From Arcicella sp. (lineage in GTDB: Bacteria; Bacteroidota; Bacteroidia; Cytophagales; Spirosomataceae), in assembly GCA_025354645.1 (NCBI GenBank), contig JANXML010000215.1, positions 1 to 37,795 of the forward strand: a stretch of DNA of 37,795 nucleotides, read 5' to 3'. This document shows positions 29,891 to 37,795 of the stretch, piece by piece. Numbering within the stretch: the stretch's first letter is position 1; each line of letters begins with the position of its first letter. Both the position numbers and the translations under genes were made by a program. The notes below the pieces were generated by a model. That model was not told the origin of the DNA and made no database searches. It saw only the letters and a program-made list of their open reading frames with translations.

Positions 29891-32332
29891 TTACCACTTG
29901 TAAGCCAAAGTAACCGATGCCATTCTTGGGGCGATGGGGTTCACGGAATTATCATCGTGGACATTATAACTTAATTCATTCAACAAGTTTGAAACCTTCG
30001 CACGGATGGAGAATTTGGTAAAATTATACCCAACACTTGCATCAATTTGCGTATAAGCATTGATTGGAATTAATTTGAAAACGTCATTATTAACCGTCAA
30101 TCTGGTCGAACGTCCTGCCTGTCTCTCGCCGAAATACATGGCAGTCAATCCTAAGTTTAATCCCTTTAATTTTGTATTTGAAAAAGTATAATATACGCTG
30201 GCATTGGCGGTATGATTGGGATTATATCTTAACAAACTACCTTCAATGAAAATGTTGCTTTTCGTGTATTTCGTCTCATTAAAACTATATCCAGCCATTA
30301 ACGAAAATCCTAAAAATGGCTTACTTTTCAAATCCACTTCTACACCTTGACTCGTCACCTCACCCGCTAATTCTCTGATATTCGTATTCGTGTTTCCATT
30401 TGCCAAACTGGTTTGAGCCAAGTTGCTATTAACAATTTGGTAAGCCGTAATATTGGCAGAAAGCAGTCCACCTAACAACTCATTTTTCATCCCAACTTCA
30501 AACTGATTGATGAACGAAGGGGGCAACGCATTTCCTGAAACATCAACGCCCGTGTTCAGCGTGAAAGAGTTTGAATAACTACTGAAAATCGACATCATTT
30601 TAGTAGGCTGATATACCAATCCAAAACGGGGCGTAAAAGCACCATCAAAGGTATTTGATTCAATCGTTTTGTTAGTAGAAACTGTTAAAACGCTACTTTT
30701 TGTATCTTGATAACTATAACGTACGCCTGCCAAAAACTTCAATTTATCAGAAAAATTGATTAAATCTTGTACGTAAAATCCTACACGATTGATGGGTGCA
30801 ATCGTTATTGTGTTTTGTTTTAAAGATGGAATATCCGTTCTTGAAACGTATAAATTTGGCTGATAAATATTCGTTGAATCGTATTTTGGTAAGTTAATAA
30901 AAGCCGTAGTTTGCGTGTTGTATTGGTCAAAGTCCGAACCGATTAAAACGTTATGTCCAATGTTTCCCGTGTTGAATTGTCCCGTTAAATCCACTTGCCC
31001 CATCAAATATTTTTCTTCCACTTGCGAACGTTGAATACCACGTACCCACTTGCCAGATGTTGCAATAAAGTTTGTACTATTCGGGCGAAGATTTGAGAAT
31101 AAATCACTTTCAAAAGCACGATAAGCCCCCGTTCCTGTGAGTTTCCAAGCGTTATTTAATTGATGTGAAATTGTCACATTTGCTGATTTTTGAGCAATAT
31201 CAAAATACGACCAAGTCACGCCCAAAAACCGCTCACGAGGCACATCGGCAATGGCATAATTCACTGCACCCGTTCCAAAATCAGCCGTTCTGCGATCTTT
31301 CATATAATCTCCTTCCAAGAGAATTTCTGTTTTATCACTTAATTTAAAAAGCAAAGAAGGATTTACATAAACCCGTTCTGAATTCACATTTTCACGGAAA
31401 CTATTGGCTTTTTCATACGTTCCATTAATTCTATATGCTACTTTTTTACTGTCCAAAACACTTCCGTATAAATCCAGTGCAGGTTTATAAAAATTAAAAC
31501 TTCCAAATCGCATCGAAACCGAACCACCCGATTCAAATTTTGGTTTTTTCGTAACTAAATTCAAAATTCCACCCGCTGCCACATTGCCAAACAAGATTGC
31601 TGAACTACCTTTCATAATTTCAACTCGTTCAACTGATGACATTTCTGGGATTGTTCCATTAAAATATCTTGCCCCATTTTTGAAGGTATTTGAACTTCCG
31701 AAGGCAAAACCACGACCCGCAATTTCCTCTTGATATCCACCAGTATTTCCCATGATATAAATCCCATTGGCATTCATTAAAGCGTCACTCAAACGCAATA
31801 CTTGCTGACGTTCCAAAACGGTGCGGTCGATGGTGGCAACGGATTGTGGTAAATCCATTGGTTTTATGGCAATTTTACCAATAGAAACTGTTTTTTCGTT
31901 CGCAGATTGTACGCCCGAAACCGTTACTTCTGAAAGTTCATTGGCAGATTCAAACATTTGGAAATCAGCATTATATGTGTTTTTATCACTAATTTCAATT
32001 AACTTTTCTTGGGTTTTCAGTCCAACAAATTTTACAATTAAAGTATATGTGCTGGCTTTGACATTTTTAATCAAATATTCACCATCTTCATTGGTAACCG
32101 TTCCAAATTTAGTGTCTTTTAGCGTAACATTTACGAACTGAATACCTTCACCATCTTTATTCGTAATTTTCCCTTTCACACTTCCACCCAGAGCATTATC
32201 TACAATTGGGAATGGGTAAATTTGGTTTAAATTTCCAGTAAAATTTAAGTTATTATTTTGTGCATTTGAAATCAAATTAAACCCGATTATTACCACAAAT
32301 AATAAACAGGTATCTTGGATAAACTTTTTCAT
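29891..32332 (-). CDS. TonB-dependent siderophore receptor
   Basis: 813 residues. Signal peptide MKKFIQDTCLLFVVIIGFNL ending at SNAQ. A carboxypeptidase-regulatory-like domain (about 50-120; GSVKGKITNKDGEGIQFVNV) is followed by the plug (about 155-265; DLPQSVATIDRTVLERQQVL, SSVERVEIMKGSSAILFGNV) and a 22-strand barrel that ends YNVHDDNSVNPIAPRM and ...VTLAYKW with the terminal aromatic. The plug matches the FhuA/FhuE-like siderophore group. It takes up an iron complex through the outer membrane using TonB-ExbBD. Two palindromes of Fur type flank its promoter, which fits repression by iron. The ligand cannot be told. Confidence 0.93.
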   Translation of the reverse strand: MKKFIQDTCLLFVVIIGFNLISNAQNNNLNFTGNLNQIYPFPIVDNALGGSVKGKITNKDGEGIQFVNVTLKDTKFGTVTNEDGEYLIKNVKASTYTLIVKFVGLKTQEKLIEISDKNTYNADFQMFESANELSEVTVSGVQSANEKTVSIGKIAIKPMDLPQSVATIDRTVLERQQVLRLSDALMNANGIYIMGNTGGYQEEIAGRGFAFGSSNTFKNGARYFNGTIPEMSSVERVEIMKGSSAILFGNVAAGGILNLVTKKPKFESGGSVSMRFGSFNFYKPALDLYGSVLDSKKVAYRINGTYEKANSFRENVNSERVYVNPSLLFKLSDKTEILLEGDYMKDRRTADFGTGAVNYAIADVPRERFLGVTWSYFDIAQKSANVTISHQLNNAWKLTGTGAYRAFESDLFSNLRPNSTNFIATSGKWVRGIQRSQVEEKYLMGQVDLTGQFNTGNIGHNVLIGSDFDQYNTQTTAFINLPKYDSTNIYQPNLYVSRTDIPSLKQNTITIAPINRVGFYVQDLINFSDKLKFLAGVRYSYQDTKSSVLTVSTNKTIESNTFDGAFTPRFGLVYQPTKMMSIFSSYSNSFTLNTGVDVSGNALPPSFINQFEVGMKNELLGGLLSANITAYQIVNSNLAQTSLANGNTNTNIRELAGEVTSQGVEVDLKSKPFLGFSLMAGYSFNETKYTKSNIFIEGSLLRYNPNHTANASVYYTFSNTKLKGLNLGLTAMYFGERQAGRSTRLTVNNDVFKLIPINAYTQIDASVGYNFTKFSIRAKVSNLLNELSYNVHDDNSVNPIAPRMASVTLAYKW

Positions 32333-32340
32333 AACATTTC

Positions 32341-32362
32341 TATTTGGATTCTTTCTAAATAA
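32341..32362 (-). promoter_or_regulatory. Fur-like box at the receptor start site
   Basis: ATTTGGA-TTCTT-TCTAAAT (32342-32360) has the 7-5-7 palindrome ATTTRGA-N5-TYTAAAT. It overlaps the predicted transcription start (about 32360) of the receptor gene, a suitable place for a repressor. The Fur assignment is inferred from this pattern and the gene's role. Confidence 0.5.
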
Positions 32363-32366
32363 TGAA

Positions 32367-32398
32367 CAAAACTAATTCTTATTTAGACTTGATACAAA
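32367..32398 (-). promoter_or_regulatory. Consensus promoter of the siderophore receptor
   Basis: On the minus strand TTTG (32398-32395), 20 bases, then TAGTTTTG (32374-32367), matching TTTG-N19/20-TAnnTTTG. It lies 35-66 bases upstream of the ATG and is flanked by the two Fur-like boxes. Confidence 0.65.
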
Positions 32399-32409
32399 TA
32401 AAAAAGAAA

Positions 32410-32434
32410 TTTATTTAGAATGATTTTAAATAAA
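32410..32434 (-). promoter_or_regulatory. Fur-like box upstream of the receptor promoter
   Basis: A 25-base palindrome centred on 32422 contains ATTTAGA-ATGAT-TTTAAAT (32413-32431), the same 7-5-7 form as the box at 32342. It sits just upstream of the -33 element. Confidence 0.55.
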
Positions 32435-32510
32435 ATATGAAAAGTGCAAAATATTGTGCGAAATGTGAATAAAATTGTCCTTTTGAGCTTTAATTTAAAA
32501 AAACTAAAAG

Positions 32511-32993
32511 ATGTATTTGAGAATAGAAATAATTACCGAGAAAAAATTAATCGGCAAGTCTATAAAAATGTCATTTGCAAATAACAAAACGTTTGAATTA
32601 TGGAAAGAATTTATGCCAAGAAGAAAGGAAATTTTAAATAGTATTTCTAATGATTTACTATCATTGCAGATTTACGACGAATTTTTTTTTAACAATTTCA
32701 ATCCAAGCACAGAATTTAAAAAATGGGCTTTATCAGAAGTGTCAGATTTTGATATTATTCCAGAAAAAATGGAGACTTTTACCTTACAGGGAGGTTTATA
32801 CGCAGTTTTCTTACATAAAAACGCTACAAGCACACCCGAAAAAACTTTCAAATATATCTATGAAACTTGGCTTCCAAATTCTGAATATGAATTAGACAAC
32901 CGACCTCATTTTGAAGTTTTAGGAGAAAAATATAAAAACAATGATGTAAGTTCTGAGGAAGAAATATGGATACCGATTAGGTTGGCACATTGA
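32511..32993 (+). CDS. GyrI-like effector-binding domain protein
   Basis: 160 residues, a single stand-alone domain. The pattern IEIITEKKLIGKSIKMSF at the start, the middle FTLQGGLYAVFLHKNATSTP, and the end YELDNRPHFEVLGEKYKNND with SSEEEIWIPI are typical of the GyrI-like/AraC effector-binding fold; the last two segments are especially characteristic. It has no HTH, so it is not a regulator by itself; such proteins bind small hydrophobic molecules or, in some cases, hydrolyse them. It is divergent from the siderophore receptor and convergent with the next gene. Function unknown. Confidence 0.8.
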   Translation: MYLRIEIITEKKLIGKSIKMSFANNKTFELWKEFMPRRKEILNSISNDLLSLQIYDEFFFNNFNPSTEFKKWALSEVSDFDIIPEKMETFTLQGGLYAVFLHKNATSTPEKTFKYIYETWLPNSEYELDNRPHFEVLGEKYKNNDVSSEEEIWIPIRLAH

Positions 32994-33022
32994 TGAAGAA
33001 TCTGCGTGCCATAATAAGATTT

Positions 33023-34276
33023 TCAAAAATTTTCATTCAAGCCGAAAGAAAAACCTTTTGAACCACCTTGCCCAATTCCATAGTCAATCGTTAAGTTGGT
33101 GTTAGCAAATTTGTTTACTTTTATGCGTAAGCCAGCACCGTACGCAATATTTAACTTTTCAAATTTATTGGTAATCGGTTCAGAATAAGATGCAATGTTT
33201 GAAAAAATCACCCCACCTAAAAATCTTTTCTTAGAAATGTTAAAACGATATTCTGTTTCAAAATAAAGGGCATTTGTTCCCCTAAATCGCCCTTCTACGT
33301 AGCCTCTGCCTGTATTATTAGCAACGTCCCAACCCGTACTTGGCAAATCAAAATAGGGTGGAGTTCCCCCCAAAGTCAAAACATTGTAAGTCCAAAAACC
33401 TAAAACATTTCCTGATTTTCTGGTTAATGGAATATAATATCTTAAATCAATAGTAGCGGATTGCCAATCACTATCACTGCTCAAAGCCTTCATATTTGCT
33501 CTTACCTGCACATTTGCATAAACTCCTTCCGCTGGATTATTACTATTTAAACGACTGTCATATTGGAAATTGGCAGTTAATCCCGATGATTTTGATGATT
33601 CACTGTACCCGTATCTTTGCAAATCTGTCTCTCCAATTTCTGAATCATTTGTTTGCGAGATATTTTTGTGATAATCGAAGTTATATCCTAACCCAATGAA
33701 AGTGTTTTTACTGATTTCTCGCATCACAACCACATATATACGAATGAGGGTATAATCAACATTGTTTAAATCTTCTAAATTGGTTTTGCTTCCTAACCCA
33801 TAAGTAAAATTTGGATATTTGTAGTAACGCCAGTCGCCCTGAACATTATACTTTTCACGATATAACCAAAGATTTGTTTGAAGTTGATTTAAAAATTGTT
33901 TGTTTTGGGTGTACATATTCAACAGCGAAACACTGGAAAGTTTTGCTCCATCACCTCTATGCGAATAAAAAGAAAGATTATTAACAACTCCGACTAAAAA
34001 ACCAGATACTAAGGAATAACCAGGATAAATAAGAGGTGTATAAAAAGGTCCGAGGGATTTTTTCTTGGTAGAATCCTCTTTGGCAATAGATTTTTTAGTG
34101 GAATCGCTTTCGGCTATTTCTTTTTTAGTAAAAATCGTTCTTAAAAAATCCTTCATATCTACTTGTTTAGATACATCAATGACGACACTCGTGGAATCTA
34201 TTTTGGTTTCTTGTCCAAAAATTAAGGAATTTTTAACTGAAAACAGAACGATTAAAAAGGTAAAAGTAAATTTCAA
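33023..34276 (-). CDS. BamA/TamA-like outer membrane protein
   Basis: 417 residues. Signal peptide MKFTFTFLIVLFSVKNSLIF ending near FGQ. A charged Lys/Ser-rich segment (TKKEIAESDSTKKSIAKEDS, about 50-75) is followed by a beta-barrel with the Omp85 pattern: LTANFQYDSRLNSNNPAEGV, the Y-A-N-V-Q-V strand, LDLRYYIPL-like strands, GRGYVEGRFRGTNALYFETE (the RGF-like loop region of Omp85 proteins) and the C-terminal GLRIKVNKFANTNLTIDYGI. POTRA domains are absent, so it is a short relative of the surface-antigen family rather than BamA itself. Found in many Bacteroidota; the function is not established. Confidence 0.8.
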   Translation of the reverse strand: MKFTFTFLIVLFSVKNSLIFGQETKIDSTSVVIDVSKQVDMKDFLRTIFTKKEIAESDSTKKSIAKEDSTKKKSLGPFYTPLIYPGYSLVSGFLVGVVNNLSFYSHRGDGAKLSSVSLLNMYTQNKQFLNQLQTNLWLYREKYNVQGDWRYYKYPNFTYGLGSKTNLEDLNNVDYTLIRIYVVVMREISKNTFIGLGYNFDYHKNISQTNDSEIGETDLQRYGYSESSKSSGLTANFQYDSRLNSNNPAEGVYANVQVRANMKALSSDSDWQSATIDLRYYIPLTRKSGNVLGFWTYNVLTLGGTPPYFDLPSTGWDVANNTGRGYVEGRFRGTNALYFETEYRFNISKKRFLGGVIFSNIASYSEPITNKFEKLNIAYGAGLRIKVNKFANTNLTIDYGIGQGGSKGFSFGLNENF

Positions 34277-34341
34277 TTTATTAGCGTGTTTTTATGGATG
34301 AAACTACATCAATCAAAGTTTTAAAAATACTATGCCATAGT

Positions 34342-34443
34342 AAAAACCGCAAGAACGGGAGGATGCAAGAACAAGTTTTAGAGAAAATATAAGGGCGGAA
34401 GAAAACAAATTATTTCTTGTGTCCTTCCGCCCTTGCGGTTTTT
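34342..34443. repeat. AACCGCAAGGACGG-family hairpin repeat
   Basis: A 30-base arm (34342-34371, starting AAAAACCGCAAGAACGGG) pairs with 34414-34443 (ending CCTTGCGGTTTTT) with about five transitions. A further AAGGGCGGAAG lies between the arms. The family is the same as at 25416. It follows the metG stop by 24 bases and, with its T-rich end, probably terminates metG. Confidence 0.8.
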
Positions 34444-34467
34444 TTATACTTGCTTTTTCTTTAATTA

Positions 34468-36498
34468 TTACGATACCATTCCTCCATTCCAGATTTTCTT
34501 ATCGGGTTGAATGAAACTTAATGAACCATTTTTATCTTCCGCCATCAACACCATTCCTTCCGATTCAAAACCCATCATTTTTCTGGGAGCAAGATTTGCT
34601 AAGAACGTAACTTGTTGATTTACAATGTTTTCTGGTTGAAAATGTTCACCAATTCCACTAAGAATGGTACGTTCTTTTAAGCCATCATTAATTGTTAATT
34701 TTAATAATTTCTTACTTTTTGCCACTTTTTCTGCCGCTACAATTGTCCCGATTCTGATGTCCATTTTTGAGAAATCGTCGTATTGAATTTCATCTTTTAT
34801 TGGCGTAACTACTTTTCCTTCCAACAAATTTTGCTGTTTAGCATCTTCCAATTTTTTGACTTGGGTAGCAACGGTTTCTTCTTCCACTTTTTCAAATAAT
34901 AAACCAATATTTGTAATATTTTGACCTTCCGATAATAAATCTGCCCGACCTGCATCTGACCAATTTAATTGATTAATATTCAATATTTTACGTAATTTTT
35001 CAGCGGTAAAAGGCATGAAAGGTTCACATAAAATGGAAAGATTTGCGGCAATTTGTAAACCAATATTCAGAATTGTTCCAGTTCTTTCAGTATCAGTTTT
35101 AATGACTTTCCACGGCTCGGTATCCGCCAAATATTTATTGCCCAAACGAGCCACATCCATCATCAACGCTAAGGCTTCCCGCAATTTGAAATTGGCAATG
35201 GCATCACCAATTTTTGTGGGCATTTCTGCTAACGTTGCTAAGGTCTGACGATCGAAATCGGTCAATTCACCCTGTTTTGGCACTTTTGATTCAAAATTTT
35301 TCTCCGTTAAAATAATCGCACGATTCACGAAATTTCCAAAAATTCCAACCAATTCTGAATTATTACGAGTCTGAAAATCTGCCCAAGTAAAATCTGCATC
35401 TTTGGTTTCAGGAGCCGATGCTGCCAACACGTAACGCAAAATATCTTGCTTGCCTTCAAACTCACGCAAATATTCGTGCAACCAAACCGCCCAATTGCGA
35501 GAAGTCGAAATTTTATCGCCCTCCAAATTCATAAATTCATTGGCAGGCACGTTGTCGGCAACGATAAAACGTCCATCCGCCATGCACATCGCAGGAAAAA
35601 TCAGGCAATGAAAAACGATGTTATCTTTCCCAATAAAATGGACTAATCGGGTTTCTGGGTCTTTCCAATACAACTCCCATTGATCGGTCAATTCTTTCGT
35701 CATGGAGATATATCCAATTGGAGCATCGAACCAAACGTACATCACTTTTCCTTCGGTGTCGGGCAATGGCACTTTAATTCCCCAGTCCAAATCACGAGTC
35801 ATGGCACGGGGTTTCAAGCCATCGTTCAACCACGATTCCACTTGCCCCAAAACGTTGGTTTTCCACTCTGGATGACTCTCAATGTACTTTTCGAGCTGCG
35901 GCTGCAATTTATCCAAAGGTAAATACCAATTTTTTGTTGCTTTCTTAATCGGCGTTTCACCACTCAACGTTGAGCGTGGATTAATCAACTCCTCGGGTGA
36001 AAGTGTTGAACCACAACGCTCGCATTGATCACCGTAAGCATTCTCATTTCCACATTTTGGGCAAGTCCCAATGATGTAACGGTCGGCTAAGAAAGTCTTG
36101 TTTTTTTCGTCGTAATACTGTTCAGTCGTTTCCTCCACGAATTGTCCTTTATCGTAAATATTTTTAAAAATATCCTGTGACATTTCGTGGTGAACTTTGT
36201 TAGACGTTCTTGAATAAATGTCAAACGAAATTCCAAATTCCTCAAAAGAATCTTTGATGATTTTGTAATATTTATCAACTACTTCTTGGGGAGTTACGCC
36301 CTCTTTTTTGGCTTTAATGGTGATGGGTACGCCGTGTTCATCCGTTCCAGAAATGAATTTAACATCTTGTCCAGACGAACGTAAATAACGCACATATATG
36401 TCCGCAGGGAGGTAGCAACCCGCAATATGCCCGATATGAATAGGTCCGTTGGCGTAAATTAAGGCAGCGGTAACGGTGGTTCTCTTAAATTTTTTCAT
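34468..36498 (-). CDS. metG: methionine-tRNA ligase
   Basis: 676 residues from the ATG at 36498 ([20 protein letters not shown]); the in-frame start at 36516 is less likely. The class I HIGH motif is HIGH in [14 protein letters not shown], the zinc knuckle has four Cys ([20 protein letters not shown]), and the KMSKS loop reads KISTSRN. A C-terminal EMAP/Trbp111-type tRNA-binding domain is fused (about 570-676; [30 protein letters not shown]). It charges tRNA-Met in the cytoplasm. A promoter match (TTTG-N17-TACTTTTG, 36559-36531) lies in the 3' end of the upstream Fic gene. Confidence 0.97.
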   Translation of the reverse strand: MKKFKRTTVTAALIYANGPIHIGHIAGCYLPADIYVRYLRSSGQDVKFISGTDEHGVPITIKAKKEGVTPQEVVDKYYKIIKDSFEEFGISFDIYSRTSNKVHHEMSQDIFKNIYDKGQFVEETTEQYYDEKNKTFLADRYIIGTCPKCGNENAYGDQCERCGSTLSPEELINPRSTLSGETPIKKATKNWYLPLDKLQPQLEKYIESHPEWKTNVLGQVESWLNDGLKPRAMTRDLDWGIKVPLPDTEGKVMYVWFDAPIGYISMTKELTDQWELYWKDPETRLVHFIGKDNIVFHCLIFPAMCMADGRFIVADNVPANEFMNLEGDKISTSRNWAVWLHEYLREFEGKQDILRYVLAASAPETKDADFTWADFQTRNNSELVGIFGNFVNRAIILTEKNFESKVPKQGELTDFDRQTLATLAEMPTKIGDAIANFKLREALALMMDVARLGNKYLADTEPWKVIKTDTERTGTILNIGLQIAANLSILCEPFMPFTAEKLRKILNINQLNWSDAGRADLLSEGQNITNIGLLFEKVEEETVATQVKKLEDAKQQNLLEGKVVTPIKDEIQYDDFSKMDIRIGTIVAAEKVAKSKKLLKLTINDGLKERTILSGIGEHFQPENIVNQQVTFLANLAPRKMMGFESEGMVLMAEDKNGSLSFIQPDKKIWNGGMVS

Positions 36499-36529
36499 TT
36501 TTTTATGGTTAAACAAAATATCTCTTATT

Positions 36530-37570
36530 TCAAAAGTAAGTATTTACGGCAAAATCAAACTGACCAATAAAAATTTCTTTCATAGCATGAAGATTGTTTT
36601 GTTCATAAAAAATTAGCGTTGCTTTTTTGTATTCAATTGGGTCAATAGTTCGGAATGAAATAGGGCAGTAGTCATGCACCATTAATATTGAATTACTGAC
36701 TATCCGAGCTGTACGTTTATTGCCGTCAGTGAAAGGTTGGATATATGACAAAAGTATTAAACTCAAAAACGATTTTTCAAATACAGACTCTTTGGCGTTT
36801 ATTAGTTCACACATATCATTAATAGCTTCTTTTATTTGATGTTCATTGTCGAGCGGGGTATAATTGGTGCCAGATATACCAACTTTTCTGATTCTAATAT
36901 TGCGTTGAATCCCTAAATCTTTCATCAAAATACTGTGTACATCTTCAATTCTTGAAACGGTTAAAGGCTGTAAGTAATCTTTATTTTCAACAATAAAATC
37001 AATACATTCTTTGTGGTTCAAAAGCATTGTTGCTTCATCTTTGGTTTTACCAAATGCAGTTTTTTGTTCTTTTAGAAGGTATTCTGTTTCTAAAAGTGAG
37101 TAAGTATTTCCTTCAATTTGTGATGATTTCCAACTTAAATCAATGGCTAATCTTTCAAGTTCTTTATCATATTCATAGCTTGATAATTCAGTAAGATTCT
37201 TTTTAAAAGTCGCTTGAAGTGAACTTAAATGTTGTTTTTCTGCATCATCAAATATTGAAAGAGCATTTAAAGTAGTTTTGATTAAATCAAAATTGAAATT
37301 TTTGTTAATAATTCTTTCGTCAATCTCTTTATCAAAATATTTATTAATATCAACTAACCCCAAAACTTGGTATTTAAGTGAAATTTTATACTTTGTTCCT
37401 CTGCCGTTTCCAATCGTTATGATGGCGTTTTCATCTAACAATTGAGATAGCAATCGCTTTACAGATGCATAACTCATCATAGAATTTAGCTCTTGATAAA
37501 TTTCGCCAGAAGAAATTTCAGCATTATTTTTTAAGAAATCTAAAATATAGTATTTGTTATCTTGTTTCAT
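36530..37570 (-). CDS. winged-helix Fic-family protein with Gln in place of the catalytic His
   Basis: 346 residues from the ATG at 37570 (the TTG at 37594 is less likely). An N-terminal winged helix ([40 protein letters not shown]) is followed by a Fic domain. The inhibitory motif S149-x3-E153-G is present ([14 protein letters not shown]). The Fic motif reads Q278[11 protein letters not shown], where the usual form starts with His (HPFxDGNxRxxR); codon CAA at 36737-36739. The His is the catalytic base of AMP transfer, so activity is doubtful. The rest (phosphate loop DGNKR, C-terminal helices) is intact. Could be a regulator that has lost enzymatic function. A symmetrical operator lies upstream. 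Confidence 0.85.
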   Translation of the reverse strand: MKQDNKYYILDFLKNNAEISSGEIYQELNSMMSYASVKRLLSQLLDENAIITIGNGRGTKYKISLKYQVLGLVDINKYFDKEIDERIINKNFNFDLIKTTLNALSIFDDAEKQHLSSLQATFKKNLTELSSYEYDKELERLAIDLSWKSSQIEGNTYSLLETEYLLKEQKTAFGKTKDEATMLLNHKECIDFIVENKDYLQPLTVSRIEDVHSILMKDLGIQRNIRIRKVGISGTNYTPLDNEHQIKEAINDMCELINAKESVFEKSFLSLILLSYIQPFTDGNKRTARIVSNSILMVHDYCPISFRTIDPIEYKKATLIFYEQNNLHAMKEIFIGQFDFAVNTYF

Positions 37571-37586
37571 GTAATAAATTAGTTTA

Positions 37587-37657
37587 AAGCTCAAAAAGTG
37601 TCATTTTACGGCTCATTTATTGGTATTTTGAGCCGTAAATCTATGTAAAATGAGCTT
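37587..37657. promoter_or_regulatory. Symmetrical four-half-site operator upstream of the Fic gene
   Basis: GCTCA occurs at 37589 and 37611 and TGAGC at 37629 and 37651, so each pair is 22 bp apart and all four are symmetrical about 37622. The inner palindrome is longer (TTTACGGCTCA at 37605-37615 and its exact complement at 37629-37639); the outer pair is AAGCTCA/TGAGCTT. It lies 17-87 bases upstream of the Fic ATG. The winged-helix part of the Fic protein is a natural candidate to bind it. It could also act on the gene at 37673, but only as a terminator. Confidence 0.6.
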
Positions 37658-37672
37658 CAAATCAAATAAAAC

Positions 37673-37795
37673 TTAGCTTCTATCCTTCACTTCCTCCAAT
37701 AATTCCTGATACCAGGCTTCTCCATATTTCCGAATCAAAGGCTCCTTCAAAAATTTGTAAACTTCCACGCCTAAATTTTCTCCGTGGGTACAAGC
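37673..37795 (-). CDS. C-terminal end of an unidentified protein
   Basis: The last 40 codons of a minus-strand gene whose start is outside the window. It reads ACTHGENLGVEVYKFLKEPL, IRKYGEAWYQELLEEVKDRS, then TAA (37673-37675). Codon use and residue content look like a real conserved protein tail rather than chance. I cannot name the family. It ends 103 bases before the Fic ATG, with the symmetrical repeat between them. Confidence 0.5.
   Translation of the reverse strand, partial: ACTHGENLGVEVYKFLKEPLIRKYGEAWYQELLEEVKDRS

Overview
The window comes from a low-GC Bacteroidota genome, most likely Cytophagales. The evidence is a TTTG-N19/20-TAnnTTTG promoter type with few Shine-Dalgarno sites, an 813-residue TonB receptor with an N-terminal carboxypeptidase-regulatory-like domain, a GEVED adhesin, a fused aspartokinase/homoserine dehydrogenase, and many secreted proteins with Bacteroidota signal peptides ending in ...AQ. 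I did not identify the species.

Layout. 1-3660 (minus): two DoxX-type membrane genes, one cut by the window edge and one fused to a periplasmic domain, with a small secreted protein and an S41 peptidase between them; the upstream regions of both DoxX genes share an operator-like word. 3690-8465 (minus): threonine genes thrA and thrB separated by a toxin-antitoxin pair and a frame-broken secreted protein; thrC is not in the window. 8540-9785: an Rpn-family nuclease/transposase gene with a 12-bp coding repeat, and a truncated relative. 10031-17307: a secreted DUF2237 protein, then a VWA protein and a MoxR/ChlI-like ATPase that probably work together but are separated by a large adhesin gene on the other strand. 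17324-17582: tandem and inverted intergenic repeats. 17610-20902 (minus): M16 peptidase, hemW and xerC/D-type recombinase. 20988-23651 (plus): a frameshifted alpha/beta hydrolase, a small protein, a glycosyltransferase and an O-methyltransferase.

23652-25531 is a 1.9-kb stretch without an intact gene and is the most unusual part. It holds two decayed coding remnants, at least three intrinsic terminators, and a set of hairpins whose stems differ but whose six-base loop is always TGGCGG or its complement CCGCCA. One segment (about 25172-25395) has a consensus promoter, three such hairpins and a terminator that itself carries the TGGCGG loop, so it is a good candidate for an undescribed small RNA. 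A related hairpin lies at the predicted 5' end of the sigma-54 type transcript at about 28806.

25532-37795 (mostly minus): glgB, a short-chain dehydrogenase, a CpsB-like PHP phosphatase (plus, behind a sigma-54 type promoter), a siderophore receptor with two Fur-like boxes, a GyrI-like protein, a BamA/TamA-like outer membrane protein, metG, and a winged-helix Fic protein whose catalytic His is replaced by Gln and which lies behind a symmetrical four-half-site operator. Several intergenic repeat families (a REPIN, and hairpin families at 9887, 25416, 27658 and 34342) are spread through the window. No tRNA, rRNA, CRISPR array or intact insertion sequence was seen.
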